Made by a program: the position numbers and the translations under genes
The notes under the pieces: model-generated
Told to the model about the DNA's origin: nothing
Seen by the model: the letters and a program-made list of their open reading frames with translations, nothing else
The model's database searches: none
Origin: Candidatus Rokuibacteriota bacterium
Lineage (GTDB): Bacteria > Methylomirabilota > Methylomirabilia > Rokubacteriales > CSP1-6
Direction: 5' to 3'
Length of the DNA: 56,616 bases
NCBI GenBank assembly: GCA_003221515.1
Contig: QHSI01000100.1
Coordinates: 1-56,616 of the forward strand
In this document: positions 17,971-26,007 of the stretch, piece by piece
Numbering within the stretch: position 1 is the first letter of the stretch
Layout: each line of letters begins with the position of its first letter

Positions 17971-18017
17971 GTCGTGTTCTTTCCGCGCACCCTGTACCGA
18001 AAATGAGTCGAGCGAGA

Positions 18018-18053
18018 GACCGCCTCCGCCCGCGTTCGCAAGCGGAGGCGGTC
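18018..18053 (-). terminator. Strong hairpin downstream of the 1768-aa gene
   Basis: A perfect 12-bp inverted repeat (GACCGCCTCCGC / GCGGAGGCGGTC, 12-nt loop) lies 27 bp past the stop of the minus-strand gene. Read in the gene's direction it is followed by a modestly T-containing stretch (TCTCGCTCGACTCATTTTC), so it is probably an intrinsic terminator or an mRNA end-stabilising stem. It also insulates the next minus-strand promoter. Confidence 0.7.
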
Positions 18054-18079
18054 TGCGCGTGGGTTGGCGCCGGCCAGCC

Positions 18080-21000
18080 TCAGTTGGGCTTCGTCTTGAA
18101 CGTGAAGTCGCGGGACACGGCCAGGTTGCCGGCGGCATCCCGCGACTTGACCCGGTAGTGGTACCGCGTGTTCGGGGCCAAGCCGCTCAGCGGCTGCGAG
18201 TGGCTCGTGACGAGGCTCGTGTTGAGCGGCGTCACGAGGCCGTAGCCCGTCGTCAGGCCGTACTCCACCTGTGAGTCGCTCGCCTTGTCTGTCGTCCACG
18301 TGATCTTGGCGCTAGACACGGTGATCGAGGACGCGGCAATGGCGGAAAGCACCGGCGGCGTGGTGGTAGCGCCGGTGCCTGAGAGCGCCGCCGTCTTGGA
18401 ACTTCCCGCCGCAGTGACCGTCAGCGTTCCCGTGGCGCTGCCGGACGTTGCCGGAGCGAACACCACGTAGGCATTGCAGTGGGTGCCCGGCGCCAGGACG
18501 CCGTTCCAGGTGGGTGTCGGGGAGCAATCGGTGCTGGAGAGCGCAAAGGGTCCCGAAACGGTGATGCTGCTCACTGAGACGCCGGTTGTGCCAGTGTTCG
18601 TCACCCAGACATTGCTCGCGGCGCTGGTTGTTCCGACGGTGACCGATCCGAAGGAGGCGCTCGTGGGCGACAGCGAGAAAGAGCCCGACGGCGGAGGCGG
18701 GGCCGTGATCGCGGCCGAGGCGTTGGCGGACTTGGTGGCATCGGCCACGCTCGTGGCGGTCACCGTTGCCGTGGCGTCGGCGCTGACTGTGGGAGCTGTA
18801 TAGAGCCCGGTGCTCGAGATCGTGCCCAGGCTGGCCGTCCAGGTCACCGCGGTATTGGTGGTACCGGTGACCGTGGCTATGAACTGCTGGGTTCCACCGG
18901 AAGCAACCGTGGTGCTGGTGGGCGAGACATATACCGCGATGGCGGGCGGCGGAGGCGGAGCCGTCGGCCGTGGGCCGTACTGGGGCATGGGCTGGCCGAA
19001 CTCGTAAGCGCCCAGGTCCGGTGCGGCTCCGGCGAAGCCATCGTTGATGTTTGCCAGGATTGTGCCGGCGTCGATGGCGTTACAGCCCGGCTTCAGGGTC
19101 ATGAACTGAGGCGGGATGGTGGTGGGCGGCGGACCGGGGACGTTGAAGGTTTCCATGCACGTGCTCTTGTTCACACGGATCCCGCGTGACTCAAGACCCG
19201 AGACCGCCGTCAGGCTGACGATGTCGGGGTAACCGACGCCTCCGTAAGTGAAGGGTGTGGAATAGGAGCCCCAGTCGAACCCGTTGTAGTTGAGATCGGT
19301 CCGCCAGCCCTTGAGCGACGCGTTGTCCATCGGCCAGATCGGGCCGCCGGTCGCGGAGATCCAGAGATTGTTCTTGCCGATCGCCTTCAGGATGTCGTCG
19401 CGGTCGATGCAGCAGGGCATGATGTTGGCCCAGTTGACGATCGTGTTGTGCACCAGCACGAACCGGTCGACCGTCCGGAACTTGAACGGGTTCTCGCTGA
19501 AGCTCACGAGCTGGTTGCGGATGAAGTACCAGGGCGCGCCCGACTGGGGCTGAAAGCTGATGCCGTTGTGCAGGGCCATGTGGACCCGGTTGCCCCAGAC
19601 GCGGATGTTGGCGCGGGCGGGATCCAGCTCGATGCCGTCGTCCGAGACATCGAAGATGTCGTTGCCATAGATGTCGACGTTGCTGTACGGGGCCGAGATG
19701 CCGTCGGCGACGTGCGTGATGCGGTTGTAGGCCACCACGTGTCCGGTGCTCGCGTAGTACGAGCCGTTCAGCTCGATGCCTTCGCCGTCGAAGCTCCCGG
19801 ACGCTGGATCGACGTCGCCGGTGATGTCGTTGTCGGTGATGTACCAGTTCGTGCCGCCTTGCTGGAGAAAGATGTTGTAGTGATTGTTGACGAACGTGGA
19901 CCGGGTGAGCACGACGTCGTCCGGAGCGTTGATCGAGAAGGTCGCGTACGCCTGGTTCCTGATCGTCAGACCTTCAAGCCAGATGTGGCTGGCCGCGATG
20001 TCGATGCCGAGGAACAGCGCCTCGCCGTCGCCAGCTCCTTTCCACACGATGTAATTGCCCGCGGTCCCCGGCTTGTTGAAGACGATCCGCCCGCCGTAGC
20101 TGCCGGCGTGGACGAGAAAGATGTCGCCTGCCTGGGCCACCGCTTGGGCGGCGGAGATCCCTCTGAACGGATTCGCGGCCGAGCCGTCGCCGCCGCCCGA
20201 CCCCGGCACGACGTTGAAGGTCCCTCCGGCGGTCGGCAGCGCAGGCACGGGGCGGGTCGCGACCGTCACGGTCCGGCTCTCGGCGCCGCCGTCCGGATCG
20301 TACAGGTCGAGCTTCACCTGATAGGTTGTGTTCGGATCGAGGAACAGGATGCTGCCGGCGAGCATGTTGGCGCCGTTGTAATCGACCCGGACGAGCGGCA
20401 GCGCGGACTTCCACGTGCTCGCGCCCTGGATCCGGTACTGAACCTCGACCGTGGCGTTGTGGTTGGGATCTCCGGCGATGTCCCACTCGACGCCGATCGA
20501 CTGGATCGTCGCGTAGCTTCGCAAGGCACCGGGCGTCGTCGCATTCGTCGGGTTCGGGATGACCGGGACGGCCAGCGTCGTGAAGGTGAAATCGCCTGAT
20601 ACTGTCAGAGCTCCCGAGGCGTCTCGCGACCGCACCCGATAGTGACAGAGCGTCCCCGCCGCCAGTCCGGTCAGCGTCTGCACGTGGGCGGTCACCAGCG
20701 TGGTGTTCAGCGGTGCCAGCGTCCCGTAGGCGGCGGTCAGGCCATATTCTACTTGCGAGTCGCTGGCCTGGTCGGTCGTCCAGACGATCGCCGCGCTGGA
20801 CGAGGTGATCGAGGACGCGGCAATGGCGGAAAGCACCGACGGCGTGGTGCTAGCGCCGGTGCCTGAGAGCGCCGCCGTCTTGGAGCTTCCCGCCGCAGTG
20901 ACCGTCAGCGTTCCCGTGGCGCTGCCGGATGTTACCGGAGCAGAGACCACGTAGGCACTGCAGTGGGTGCCGGGTGCCATGACGCCGTTCCAGGTGGGTG

Positions 21001-23386
21001 TCGGGGAGCAATCGGTGCTGGAGAGCGCAAAGGGCCCAGAAACGGTGATGCTGCTCACTGAGACGCCGGTTGTGCCGGTATTCGTCACCCAGGCAGTGCT
21101 CGCGGCGCTGGTCGTTCCGACGGTGACCGATCCGAAGGAGACGCTCGTGGGCGACAGCGAGAAAGAGCCCGACGGCGGAGGCGAGGTCGTGATCGCGGCC
21201 GAGGCGTTGGCGGACTTGGTGGCATCGGCCACGCTCGTGGCGGTCACCGTTGCCGTGGCGTTGGCGCTGACTGTCGGAGCTGTATAGAGCCCGGTGCTCG
21301 AGATCGTGCCCAGGCTGGCCGTCCAGGTCACCGCGGTATTGGTGGTACCGGTGACCGTGGCTATGAACTGCTGGGTTCCACCGGAAGCAACCGTGGTGCT
21401 GGTGGGCGAGACAGATACCGCGATGGCGGGCGGCGGCGTGGTGCTGGCTCCGGTGCCTGAGAGCGCCACCGTCGTGGAACTTCCCGCCGCATAGACCGTC
21501 AGCGTTCCCGAGGCGCTGCCGGATGTTAGGGGAGCAAACACCACGTAGGCATTGCAGTGGGTGCCGGTCGCCATGATGCCGTTCCAGGTGGACGTCGAAT
21601 AGCAATCGGTGCTGGAGAGCGCGAAGGGCCCCGAGACGGTGAGGGTACTCACTGAGACGCCGGTTGTGCCGGTGTTCGTCACCCAGACATTGCTCGCGGC
21701 GCTGATCGTTCCGACGGTGACCGATCCGAAGGAGACGCTGGTTGGCGAAACCGATACCGCGGTCGTGGTCGGCGTGGGAGCAGGAGGTGGAGGTGGAGGA
21801 TCTCCCCCGCAGGCTCCGCCGAGCGCACAGGCGGTCGCGGAATTCAGGGCGTTGAAATCGACACCGATATCGGTGCCGTCCGTGGCGGCACCCTTATAGG
21901 GGCTCAGGGCCGAGAGGGCGTAGTTGCCGCCCAGGAGGTCGACGAAGCCCACGGCATCGAGGGAGAGCGGGAAGAAGTTGTCGGGGGGAAAGCTCGACGC
22001 CGCGCCGCCGATGATGACACTGCGATCCACCACTGCGGGGGCGGTGCTCCCGACAAATCCAACGCCGTACGTCGGCGTGCCGACCTTGCTGATGTTGTTG
22101 GTGTAGGTCAAGGCCGTGTCGGTCCACGCAATCGCCCCGTCTTGGAAGCCGGTATTGTGATTGATGAGGAGGTTCGGAATTCCCCCGATGACCTGGAACA
22201 GCCGGCCATTCGCAAAGGGACCGTAGGTGGCGGCGCTGACGTCAGCGAACAGGTTGTTCTGGATCAGAAACCGTCGCGCGCCCGCGCCCTCCCCGCCCGA
22301 TATGCCGACGCCTTGGCCGATGTGGCGGGCGATGTTGTTGGTGACTGTGACGTCCTGGACGACGCACCACGGACAACCGCCGCCCTGGTTACGAGTTGTC
22401 AGAACGAAGGCGTTGGCCCCCTGCTGGCCGTAGGCGGCATTGGGGTCGACCCAGCAGTTCTCCAGCACGTTGCCGTCGATCAGGACCCGCTGCGCGTTCT
22501 TTAGCTCGAAGAGGTTCTTCACCGTCCAGTGGATCCCAACGTAATTGGAGCTCAGCGCCCACCATTGGAGCGGCTTCCGAAGCCAGTTTCCACGGATCTC
22601 GATGTCCGAGGGCACGAGGTTGGCGACGGAGGGGTCGGCCCCGCCGAACATGATGTTCTCGCCGGCGGCTTCGAGGTGATTATTCACAATCTTGAACGGA
22701 CCGCGGCCATTCCAGCCGATGATCGCTTGCGTATCGCGATCACCGGCGTGGATGTCGGAGATGTAGGAATCGATGATCGCCGTGCTGGCGTTGTTCAGGA
22801 GCACGCCCTGCTGGTAGGCCCCCCCCGGCGTGCCGTGGATGTAGGAACGGTCGACGACGAAGTTTGACCCGGTCGTGAACGCGACGAGGTTGGACTGGGT
22901 GTAGCTCTGGTTGGCGAGGGTGCCGGTGACCTCGATCCCGACCAAGCGGTAGAAGCTCGCCCCGGGGCCCGTCACGATAGCGGACGAGGAGTTGGGGGTC
23001 ACGATTTTCGGCATGCTCGCAGCGTTCGTCGGTCCGACGCGCGTGCCGGGGGGCGGGAGGCTGGCGAGCGCGGAGGACTGCACGTAGATCCACCCCGGCC
23101 CCGCGTTCGCCGGAAGGGTAAAGTTGCCAGTATAGGTTGCGCCGGCCTGGAGGATGATCGTGCCGCCGGGCTGGGAGGCGTTGAGCGCCGCCTGGAGATC
23201 ACCCCCGGCCCCGACGTTGATGACCGCACCGGTGGGCGACGCATAGGTCGTGTCCAGGAATACCTGCGGCAGCTGCGGTAACGTCGTCTGTGCGAGGCCT
23301 GGAACGGGGCGTACTACGAGCGTGGCGATCCCCGCGAGGAGAAGAGCAAGAGCGATGCGAGTGAGCCGGTGCCCCCCCAACGACAT
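18080..23386 (-). CDS. Giant secreted multidomain protein with two beta-helix domains
   Basis: This is a 1768-residue exported protein (signal peptide about 1-32, ending GLAQT). Domains in order: the family beta-helix unit (about 33-525); a Pro-rich linker; a HYDIN/choice-of-anchor-D-like domain (about 540-640); a BIG2-like domain (650-735); a second anchor-D-like domain (739-845); a fibronectin-III-like domain (850-942); and another FN3-like segment. A different right-handed beta-helix follows (about 1053-1465; AQAGDIFLVHAGSYGGRI), then another BIG2-like, anchor-D-like and FN3 set up to the end. The second helix resembles polysaccharide-lyase-type folds. It is probably an adhesive or polysaccharide-active surface protein. 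It has its own sigma-54 promoter and GEMM-I riboswitch. Two 632-bp stretches inside the gene are nearly identical. Confidence 0.88.
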   Translation of the reverse strand: MSLGGHRLTRIALALLLAGIATLVVRPVPGLAQTTLPQLPQVFLDTTYASPTGAVINVGAGGDLQAALNASQPGGTIILQAGATYTGNFTLPANAGPGWIYVQSSALASLPPPGTRVGPTNAASMPKIVTPNSSSAIVTGPGASFYRLVGIEVTGTLANQSYTQSNLVAFTTGSNFVVDRSYIHGTPGGAYQQGVLLNNASTAIIDSYISDIHAGDRDTQAIIGWNGRGPFKIVNNHLEAAGENIMFGGADPSVANLVPSDIEIRGNWLRKPLQWWALSSNYVGIHWTVKNLFELKNAQRVLIDGNVLENCWVDPNAAYGQQGANAFVLTTRNQGGGCPWCVVQDVTVTNNIARHIGQGVGISGGEGAGARRFLIQNNLFADVSAATYGPFANGRLFQVIGGIPNLLINHNTGFQDGAIAWTDTALTYTNNISKVGTPTYGVGFVGSTAPAVVDRSVIIGGAASSFPPDNFFPLSLDAVGFVDLLGGNYALSALSPYKGAATDGTDIGVDFNALNSATACALGGACGGDPPPPPPAPTPTTTAVSVSPTSVSFGSVTVGTISAASNVWVTNTGTTGVSVSTLTVSGPFALSSTDCYSTSTWNGIMATGTHCNAYVVFAPLTSGSASGTLTVYAAGSSTTVALSGTGASTTPPPAIAVSVSPTSTTVASGGTQQFIATVTGTTNTAVTWTASLGTISSTGLYTAPTVSANATATVTATSVADATKSANASAAITTSPPPSGSFSLSPTSVSFGSVTVGTTSAASTAWVTNTGTTGVSVSSITVSGPFALSSTDCSPTPTWNGVMAPGTHCSAYVVSAPVTSGSATGTLTVTAAGSSKTAALSGTGASTTPSVLSAIAASSITSSSAAIVWTTDQASDSQVEYGLTAAYGTLAPLNTTLVTAHVQTLTGLAAGTLCHYRVRSRDASGALTVSGDFTFTTLAVPVIPNPTNATTPGALRSYATIQSIGVEWDIAGDPNHNATVEVQYRIQGASTWKSALPLVRVDYNGANMLAGSILFLDPNTTYQVKLDLYDPDGGAESRTVTVATRPVPALPTAGGTFNVVPGSGGGDGSAANPFRGISAAQAVAQAGDIFLVHAGSYGGRIVFNKPGTAGNYIVWKGAGDGEALFLGIDIAASHIWLEGLTIRNQAYATFSINAPDDVVLTRSTFVNNHYNIFLQQGGTNWYITDNDITGDVDPASGSFDGEGIELNGSYYASTGHVVAYNRITHVADGISAPYSNVDIYGNDIFDVSDDGIELDPARANIRVWGNRVHMALHNGISFQPQSGAPWYFIRNQLVSFSENPFKFRTVDRFVLVHNTIVNWANIMPCCIDRDDILKAIGKNNLWISATGGPIWPMDNASLKGWRTDLNYNGFDWGSYSTPFTYGGVGYPDIVSLTAVSGLESRGIRVNKSTCMETFNVPGPPPTTIPPQFMTLKPGCNAIDAGTILANINDGFAGAAPDLGAYEFGQPMPQYGPRPTAPPPPPAIAVYVSPTSTTVASGGTQQFIATVTGTTNTAVTWTASLGTISSTGLYTAPTVSADATATVTATSVADATKSANASAAITAPPPPSGSFSLSPTSASFGSVTVGTTSAASNVWVTNTGTTGVSVSSITVSGPFALSSTDCSPTPTWNGVLAPGTHCNAYVVFAPATSGSATGTLTVTAAGSSKTAALSGTGATTTPPVLSAIAASSITVSSAKITWTTDKASDSQVEYGLTTGYGLVTPLNTSLVTSHSQPLSGLAPNTRYHYRVKSRDAAGNLAVSRDFTFKTKPN
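18321..18952 (-). repeat. 632-bp intragenic direct repeat, copy 1
   Basis: This stretch matches 20805-21436 base for base at roughly 95-96% by eye (about 26 differences, no gaps noticed). It encodes a BIG2-like domain followed by an anchor-D-like domain and the start of an FN3 linker. The near-identity suggests recent duplication or ongoing gene conversion within the gene. Confidence 0.85.
20805..21436 (-). repeat. 632-bp intragenic direct repeat, copy 2
   Basis: This is the partner of 18321-18952, in the same orientation and reading frame. A further, more diverged anchor-D-like copy without the BIG2 part follows at about 21437-21770. Recombination between the two long copies would delete the second beta-helix and leave an in-frame shorter protein. 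Confidence 0.85.
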
Positions 23387-23416
23387 CGTGGTCCCCCTTT
23401 GTGCGGAAAGACCACG
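23387..23416 (-). promoter_or_regulatory. Hairpin that could sequester the ribosome binding site
   Basis: In the transcript CGUGGUC (+ strand 23410-23416) pairs perfectly with GACCACG (23387-23393), which ends next to the AUG. The inner UUUCC can pair with GGGGG of the Shine-Dalgarno. It is the structural equivalent of the stem at 17641-17668 and the likely expression platform of the riboswitch. Confidence 0.6.
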
Positions 23417-23439
23417 TGTCCCGGGACGCTATCGCCCAT

Positions 23440-23525
23440 CCTTCGGCAGCCCGGCTGTCAGGCCCGAGACCTGACCCGCGGCTTTGCGCCCCCGCCTCAC
23501 GACGGGTTTGCCCTTATCGGGAAGG
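23440..23525 (-). ncRNA. Cyclic di-GMP-I (GEMM-I) riboswitch, copy 2
   Basis: The minus-strand leader shows a near-canonical GEMM-I aptamer. P1 is CCUUC/GAAGG, followed by AAGGGCAAACC. P2 is CCCGUC/GGCGGG with a GUGA tetraloop, followed by GGCGCAAAGCC. P3 is GUCAGG/CCUGAC, and the aptamer ends with AGCCGGGCUGCCG. The G at the Vc2 G20-equivalent position indicates c-di-GMP rather than cGAMP. It lies about 55 nt upstream of the start codon of the 1768-aa beta-helix gene. Large parts are identical to copy 1, showing the leader was duplicated together with the gene. Confidence 0.92.
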
Positions 23526-23548
23526 GGTCTTCGCTGCGGGAGGAACCG

Positions 23549-23565
23549 TGCACAGCGGGTGCCAA
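23549..23565 (-). promoter_or_regulatory. Sigma-54 (-24/-12) promoter
   Basis: The minus strand reads TTGGCACCCGCTGTGCA, with GG-N10-GC spacing. The predicted transcription start near 23538 lies about 12 nt upstream of the riboswitch. Layout and sequence match the promoter at 17807-17823. Confidence 0.82.
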
Positions 23566-23689
23566 GCAGCGGCTGTGCCCCACTCAAAGCGCTTCAAAAT
23601 CTGGAAATCGCAGGGGCTTGAATCGCTGCGTAGCGGCCGACAGGGAGTGTCCGAGCGGAGCGATTGACAAGTTCGACGTGCGCGCATGT

Positions 23690-23702
23690 CCATTCTGGCA
23701 TC
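23690..23702 (-). promoter_or_regulatory. Shared upstream element, candidate activator site
   Basis: The 13-mer CCATTCTGGCATC is identical to 17958-17970 and is centred about 130 bp upstream of the sigma-54 promoter, as in the other leader. It contains an imperfect dyad TGTC-N6-GGCA. Conservation at the same distance in otherwise diverging flanks suggests a binding site. Confidence 0.5.
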
Positions 23703-24209
23703 TCGAGTTCAAGCATCCTGAGCTTCCAGAACTTGCGACTCTCGTGTGAACCCGGGAGGCTGACCGCAGCGACTAACGCCCAACCGATGTCAGCATCGAT
23801 TTCTTCCTGGCTTTGCGCCCCCGGGCATAAGAGGTCGGGTCGAGGTCAGAAGAAGTCTCGAAGCGGTGCGCGCGAGTGACAGCGGCGCGACCATTCGATC
23901 GGGACGATGCTCATTTGGCATCCCGGTGGAGGACGCCGACGAAGGAGCGCCGCTGAAGAGATCAGAGCGCCGACAGCCTCTAGAGCCCACGCTTCAGCAG
24001 AGCATCGGCGACCTGGGACTGACCCCCTGGCACCTCCGGCTGCTCGGGAGGGTTCGCGAATGCGAGCCCACCGGCCGCCGAGCGCCGACCATCGGCGCCT
24101 TGCCGGGGCGATCCGGGGAACCATTGCATACCGACGAGAAAGTACAGGGAATTATAGGAGAGACCCGAGGGTATGATGCGGCGGAAGGGGGACGGGGCGT
24201 GAGGTTCTC
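23703..24209. other. Intergenic region with a possible decayed riboswitch fragment
   Basis: I see no convincing gene here. On the minus strand, around 23810-23835, the 14-mer GGGGGCGCAAAGCC is identical to the core of riboswitch copy 2 and is followed by a stem-loop (AUCGAUG/CAUCGGU). However, the essential GCAAACC half is missing and no beta-helix gene follows directly. It may be the remnant of a third leader. The rest of the interval up to the GTG at 24210 shows no other recognisable element. Confidence 0.35.
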
Positions 24210-25589
24210 GTGGTGAGCGGGACGACCGCGGAGGTCGTGATCTGCGGCGCAGGCATCGCCGGGATCGCGGCCGCGTACCACCTGGCGGTGCGCCGCGCCG
24301 TTCGCGGCGTCGTCCTGGTGGACGAGGGCCCGCCGCTCTCGGTGACCAGCGATAAGTCTGCCGAGTGCTACCGGAACTGGTGGCCCGGCCCCGGCGACTC
24401 GATGGTTGGCCTCATGAGCCGCTCCATCGGTCTGCTCGAGGAGCTGGCGCGCGAGAGCGGCAACGTGTTCAGGCTGAACCGCCGCGGCTACCTCTTCGCG
24501 ACGGCCGATCCCGCGCAGGTGCCGGTGTTCGTCGAGCGGGCGCGGGAGGCCGCGACGCGCGGCGTCGGCCCTGTGCGCGTCCACACGGGCGCATCCGACG
24601 GCTACCGGCCCGCTCCCGCCGACGGCTTCGAGGATCAACCCACGGGCGTCGACGTCATCACGGATCCGGCGCTGGTCCGGCGGTATTTCCCGTACCTCGC
24701 GGACGACACGCTCGCAGTGCTGCACGCACGCCGCTGCGGATGGTTCAGCGGCCAGCAGCTCGGCATGTACATGCTCGAGCGAGCGCGCGCGAGCGGCGCG
24801 CGGCTGCTCGAGGGACGCGTGGAGCGCATCGACACGAGGGGCGGGCGGGTCCGAGGCGTGCGGGTGAGCGCTCGTGGCGAGACGCTGACGATCGACACCG
24901 ACCGCTTCGTGAACGCGGCCGGCCCGTTCGTGGCGCGCGTGGGACGTCTGCTCGGCGTGGACCTCCCGGTGTTCTGCGAGCGCCACGCGAAGGTCGCCTT
25001 CAACGACATCCTGCGCGCGGTGCCGCGCGCGGCGCCGTTGACGATCTGGACCGACCCGCTCACGCTACCCTGGTCCGACGAGGAGCGGCGAGAGCTGGCG
25101 GCGTCGCCCGAGCACCGGCGTCTCGTCGAGGAGTTCCCGGCCGGCGTGCACGGCCGGCCCGAAGGCGCCGGCGACAGCCCAGTGGTCCTGCTGATCTGGA
25201 CGTACGACGTCGCGCCCGTGGAGCCCACGTTCCCGATCGAGTTCGATCCGGCGTACGGCGAGATCTGTCTGCGCGGCATGTCGCGGATGATTCCGGCGCT
25301 CGGGGCGTACCTGGCGCGGCTGCCGAGGGTCTTCGTCGACGGCGGCTACTACACGAAGACGCGCGAGAACCGGCTCCTAGCGTGCCCGCTGCCCGTCGAG
25401 GGCGCGTATCTGCTGGGCGCGCTCTCCGGCTACGGGCTCATGTCGTCGAACGGCGCGGCGGACTTGCTGGCCGACTACATCACCGGCAAGCCCCTGCCGG
25501 CCTACGCGCCGGCCTTCGCGCTCTCCCGCTACGACGATCCCACCTACCGCGAGCTGCTCGGCCGCTGGGGCGACTCCGGGCAGCTGTGA
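24210..25589 (+). CDS. FAD-dependent oxidoreductase (D-amino-acid oxidase/sarcosine oxidase superfamily)
   Basis: This 459-residue flavoprotein has an N-terminal dinucleotide-binding motif GAGIAG (residues 13-18) and the DAO-superfamily layout: VLVDEGPPLSVTSDKSAECYRNWW after the first beta-strand, a central substrate domain, and a C-terminal GGYYTKTRENRLLACPLPVEGAYLLGALSGYGLM segment closing the FAD site. Enzymes of this group oxidise secondary or primary amines such as sarcosine, proline or D-amino acids. A RidA protein follows 11 bp downstream, which fits an imine-releasing oxidase. GTG codons at 24210 and 24213 are both possible starts. The exact substrate is unknown. Confidence 0.85.
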   Translation: MVSGTTAEVVICGAGIAGIAAAYHLAVRRAVRGVVLVDEGPPLSVTSDKSAECYRNWWPGPGDSMVGLMSRSIGLLEELARESGNVFRLNRRGYLFATADPAQVPVFVERAREAATRGVGPVRVHTGASDGYRPAPADGFEDQPTGVDVITDPALVRRYFPYLADDTLAVLHARRCGWFSGQQLGMYMLERARASGARLLEGRVERIDTRGGRVRGVRVSARGETLTIDTDRFVNAAGPFVARVGRLLGVDLPVFCERHAKVAFNDILRAVPRAAPLTIWTDPLTLPWSDEERRELAASPEHRRLVEEFPAGVHGRPEGAGDSPVVLLIWTYDVAPVEPTFPIEFDPAYGEICLRGMSRMIPALGAYLARLPRVFVDGGYYTKTRENRLLACPLPVEGAYLLGALSGYGLMSSNGAADLLADYITGKPLPAYAPAFALSRYDDPTYRELLGRWGDSGQL

Positions 25590-25600
25590 GGAGCTAGATC

Positions 25601-25993
25601 ATGGCGAAGATCGAGAAATACTGCGCGCCCGGCGTCTACGACCCGCCCGGGTACAGCCAGGCCATCAAGGTGACGGGAGTCCAGACTATCCTGTTCCTCG
25701 CCGGGCAGGTGCCCTATGAGATGGACGGGACCGTGAAGCACCGGGGCGACTTCCGGGGCCAGGCGCGCGCGGTGTTCGCGGCGGTCAAGGCGCTCGTGGA
25801 GGCGGGCGGCGGCACCCTCGCGAACGTCGTCAAGATCACGACCTACGTCACCGACGTCCGCTATCGCCTCGACTTCCGCGCCGTGCGCGACGAAGCGTTC
25901 GGCGCCAAGGGCCCGGCCTCGACGATGGTGCAGGTCGCCTCGCTCTCGCATCCGGACTACCTGATCGAGGTCGAGGCCCTCGCGGTGGTATAA
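25601..25993 (+). CDS. RidA family (YjgF/YER057c/UK114) protein
   Basis: This 130-residue protein matches the trimeric RidA family in length and pattern: QAIKVTGVQTILFLAGQVP near the start, VFAAVKALVEAGGGTLANVVKITTYVTDVRYR in the middle, and the C-terminal PASTMVQVASLSHPDYLIEVEALAVV. RidA-type enzymes hydrolyse reactive enamine/imine intermediates. The gene follows the FAD oxidoreductase by 11 bp, with AGGAGCTAGATC upstream. The pair probably works together, the oxidase producing an imine and RidA clearing it. The usual catalytic arginine (R105 in E. coli numbering) is not obvious in VQVASL, so a RidA-like paralogue with altered activity is possible. Confidence 0.88.
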   Translation: MAKIEKYCAPGVYDPPGYSQAIKVTGVQTILFLAGQVPYEMDGTVKHRGDFRGQARAVFAAVKALVEAGGGTLANVVKITTYVTDVRYRLDFRAVRDEAFGAKGPASTMVQVASLSHPDYLIEVEALAVV

Positions 25994-26007
25994 CGCGATC
26001 ACGGTAC

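Noticed and set aside
17690-23525. Reading the two aptamers as 3',3'-cGAMP (GEMM-Ib) switches
   Set aside because: The position that distinguishes the classes reads G in both copies (AAGGGCAAACC), as in c-di-GMP binders; cGAMP-selective variants carry A there.
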